NCBI GenBank assembly: GCA_017562135.1
Contig: QEYB01001418.1
Location: 1-22,367, forward strand
Length of the DNA: 22,367 bases
Direction: 5' to 3'
Source of the DNA: Dipylidium caninum
Taxonomy: Eukaryota > Platyhelminthes > Cestoda > Cyclophyllidea > Dipylidiidae
The position numbers were made by a program, and so were the translations under genes. Each line of letters begins with the position of its first letter. Position 1 is the first letter of the stretch. Below the pieces are notes generated by a model. The model did no database searches. It was not told the origin of the DNA and saw nothing but the letters and a program-made list of their open reading frames with translations. Below are positions 18,992 through 22,367 of this stretch, in pieces.

Positions 18992-21900
18992 AGTGAGTTA
19001 CGTGAGCCAGGGCACCCAACAACACACGGGCCCGTATACGCCTCTCGTCAATCTGACTTTGTGTGCAAGGTCAAGTATGTGACGCGCTCTTGAGCCTCTT
19101 TCGCAGACTGTCTAAAGACGGTGTGTGACCTGAGAATAATGGAATGTTGCGCTCGATGGCGGGGATTCCTGAAGGCCGTGTCCGGTACAGAGCGTGAAAT
19201 AGGCGGGGTGGAAGGGAGAAGCGAGGAAGGCGAGTCTAGGAGAGATATAAGAAGTATGGTTGCTTAGTGCACGTGATGTATTGAGGCTCGGGAGTTCAAA
19301 AGAAGCAGCAGGAGATTGAGGGCAACGGAGGCGAAGAACAACTGCGGGAACTATGCGTGATATCGACTTGAAGGACGCGTGCAAAATGCGCGTTTTATGT
19401 CGTACCGGAGGGCCGATTAGAAACTTATCGTGGATGCGAAGAGGAGAGAAGCTGCTGGAGAGATCTCAACACACTCTCGGGAGGAAGGAGGACCCGCCAT
19501 AAGAATTCTAAGGACAGAACACTGACCTATTTGTAGAGCAGCACCTAACCTTCGGAATGACGAGGAAGCCTTAAAGTGAGTAAATGAGCTGTAATACGCG
19601 ACACTGAGCCAGATGTATTGAAATACACAAAATAGCGACGTCTCCCATCTTGAGATTGTACAGCAGTGGATAGCTGAATGGCACGCGCGTATAGGACAGT
19701 TAAACTGGCATCACTGGTCAGCGCGTAACGATAGGAAGGATCAAGTAGTTAGGCGGTGGGTAAAATAGTAAGGTGAGAAAATTTTGATCGTAGAAATGTG
19801 AGAGAAGGAGGAAATGGCTCAGCAAACAGTACCTCTTCCGCACGACGAAGACTGAAGCAAAAAAAGAAGATGAAGTCAAAGCCGGAAGTAGGCGCAAGGA
19901 GGGGAAAAATATAAATATTCGATGATTCCACCACCCATTTGGTTGCATTGTGAGCAGTGTGGCGGAAGATGGCGCTGAGGAATGTAGACTATTCGCTAGG
20001 AGTGCAGGGCGGTAGAGGGGTGGAGGAACTGGGATGTAGAAACGCTCTCTGAAAATGACGTAAATCTTGCTCCCTAATTACGAAGTAACGGCAAAGGAAC
20101 GGCGATAGACTGGAAACTGGAGCTCCGTTGTGGTTGCGGAGTTATCTCAGAGGGTTGTTCAATTTGGCAGTTCAGCTTAGAGAGTGAGCGTTGAGTACTG
20201 GATCGCACCGGGTACTCGCAATGGGTACGGAAAGGAGCAACTCACATCAGTGGGGGGGTGCGGGTGATGTATACTCGCGAGTTTGAGCGGCGGGGAGAGA
20301 GCGAGGGGCTGCAAATGGTGAATGGAGAAAGTGTAGAGAAGACGAACACCGAGTCATCGCCCACGTGATCTGCCTGTGTATAACGGAGTTATAGTGTGGA
20401 GAAGTAGGATTGGACGAGAGAGGGGGAAGAAGGTCAATTGGGGGAAGATCGAGTGCTTGCAATTGATTCAAGAAGAGAGTGGGTAAAGTGCAGTAAAGGA
20501 GGAGTGAAAGTGTGGCGTGACAAGGTTGAGAGCAGCTAACGTCCCACAAGAGGGTCAGTGTCAAATGTCCAGATTCATGATTTGGCCATGCACGTGCCTC
20601 GGCGGGGCTAGTCTGATGACGAGGGAGGGGCCAACTACCATGGAAATAGGAGAGCTCAGGTCTGTCCGTGGAAAGGTGAGGAGAGAGTGTGGTCACACCA
20701 AAATAGCACCGATCGGAAGAAGGGGCTCCGCGAATCGTGGCCAGGTACGCCAAGTATGTTGTCCAAGATATCTGGGTGATGTGTGTTTGGAATAGAATGA
20801 AGTGAAAGGGTGGGGTCTCAGGAGAGCTAGGCTGAGAGAGCATTACTCATAAGAGAAAGCCTTAACATCGGGTCGGAGACAAGGTGTGCACGGAGCGTGT
20901 AAAGACAGTCAGGAGAAACAGAATGTCACCGGCGATGAAGGACTCCAGCCAAAGAACATCTCGCTTCGCAGGGAACCGCATTCACATTAGAAGACGTGTG
21001 TATTGGGAAGGAGGAGGTTAAAAAGAAGCGCACCTCACGAACCAGACCGGATTCAGCTAATAGAAGCGTCACTCAAGAATCCAGTAGAGCGAATCCGGAG
21101 AGAGTAGGGTCGAGAAGACATGAAATTTGATTCGTATTTCACCGGCTGTGCGACATGCATCGCGCGGCTAGAGAGTATCCTAAAGTCGAATTCATTGAGT
21201 TACTGGACAGGAGACGGGAGGGAGGACGACTGAACGGAGTGCAAGCCAGAGGCTAGCATATGTGTGTGGGTATGTGGAATACATACACAACAACAAGGCA
21301 AGAGGGGTTTAAGGAAGAGACAGGATTATTACGGAGTAGAGAGTGTGATATAGAGATATAGGAAATTAGCGTGAGTATGCGCTAAGGCTATATGTGATTA
21401 AATGAGCAACTTCCGAGAAAGATGAATTATAGCAGTGGCAACATATCGGGACCCGCGTAGTGCAAAAAGATGAGTGTTCAGGAGAGAAGCAACTACTGAA
21501 ATGTTTCAACATTAACTTAGGAGCGATAGGAATAGATTAAAATGAGATGAGATTATTTCATGGGAGGGAAGACGGTTGAGATTGATGGCCGTCACCGATA
21601 GCATAAAGAGACGAAAGATCACCGCCCTGGATATAGCTTATAGTTGCCGGACATGTCGAAGAGTTATCACAGACCCCGGAGGCATAATCTAGCAATGGAG
21701 AGTTATGGAGTGATAAACAACGTAACACACTGAAACCCACAAAACATATGGAGGCGTTGGCCAATGTCCAACAACGAGAGCTCCATGACGAAGCCCAACT
21801 TTCATGCGCTGGTAGGGAGACGGTTGGCCTTAATGGACACAGAGTACCAAACCGGTATAGGGAAAGGCCACGCTAAAAATGGGGGGAAAAGTCGCAAAGT

Positions 21901-22367
21901 CTTAGGTTGCACATAAAGATAGACGTAAAAATAAGACAGGGGAAAGTGAATCTGGAACCGAGGAAGAATGCATTTTTATATTCTAAGAAGAAGTAGTATG
22001 GGGTAGGCCGACAAATTAAAATAAGTATATGGATAATAAAATAATACGCCGTGATTACGGAATTGGCTTCGGCACAGTCCCTATAAAAAGGCGGGACGTT
22101 TGCGAAGTCTTTCGCGCTTTTCGAAGCTGAACAGAAATAACTTATGGAAGAGAGTTCGCATACAAAACTTGAAAGACTCCTCTTATCGGAAAATAGGAAA
22201 TCGGCTTACTAGAGAGCGTTACGTGTTAAGAGTTAAATTCAACCTTACAAAGATTGAGGAGTATCGCAAAGACATTAAAGAGAGTGTGGCTGCTGTAGGA
22301 AAAGGAGGGAGGAAAAAAAAATATCCTTGCAACAATGATGTCGGACATGGGAACCAGCGAGCAAGTG
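18992..22367. other. Purine-rich region with no convincing gene
   Basis: About 3.4 kb with a strong excess of A+G on the plus strand and frequent stops in all frames. The longest frame (20247-20843, minus, 198 codons) is Leu/Ser/Pro/Thr-rich because it reads the pyrimidine-rich strand, and has no motif. A 92-codon plus-strand frame at 20517-20795 is also unrecognised. No mirror partner exists inside the window. A decayed retroelement or poor-quality sequence would both fit. Confidence 0.5.

Noticed and set aside
20247..20843. 198-codon minus-strand frame
   Set aside because: The Leu/Ser/Pro/Thr-rich product follows from the pyrimidine-rich strand, no motif was recognised, and an overlapping frame is open on the other strand.
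22066..22130. U6 snRNA-like GGCTTCGGCA motif followed by A-rich sequence
   Set aside because: Only the short stem-loop resembles U6. The conserved internal part of U6 is absent.

Overview
The window looks like nuclear DNA of an invertebrate animal. The clearest gene is a eukaryotic-type cytosolic asparaginyl-tRNA synthetase (AsnRS) split by short GT-AG introns, with CA microsatellites in the introns and an AATAAA signal just after the stop. A flatworm-like compact genome would fit, but nothing seen here fixes the phylum. No prokaryotic operon, CRISPR array, or intact transposon is visible.

The dominating structure is a very large imperfect inverted repeat. The left arm (1 to about 6624, running off the window edge) is the reverse complement of the right arm (about 12577 to about 18990). 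A unique spacer of about 5.95 kb separates them. From the spacer outwards each arm carries: a GC-rich block of about 1.9 kb (6624-4740 and 12577-14460); an AT-rich block of about 0.8 kb; a complete five-exon AsnRS-like paralogue, here called copy B (3919-1704 minus and 15235-17345 plus); and about 1.7 kb of unrecognised sequence. The arms are almost identical beside the spacer (one substitution in about 370 bases). They differ by roughly 5%, mostly one-base indels, at mid-arm, and by perhaps a quarter, substitutions included, at the outer ends.

The spacer holds a third AsnRS gene, copy A (11153-8727, minus). It has the catalytic signature residues but no visible N-terminal domain or start codon. 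A possible gene of unknown function (about 7196-8105, plus) points towards it. Copies A and B share all four intron positions, so they are ancient paralogues. In copy B the residues at several catalytic motifs are replaced in both arms, suggesting a non-catalytic relative or a pseudogene.

The last 3.4 kb (about 18990-22367) is purine-rich on the given strand, has no convincing gene and no partner inside the window. Many reading-frame breaks throughout are single-base indels, often in homopolymers, which suggests an imperfectly polished long-read assembly. Every frameshift and the inverted repeat itself should be read with that in mind.
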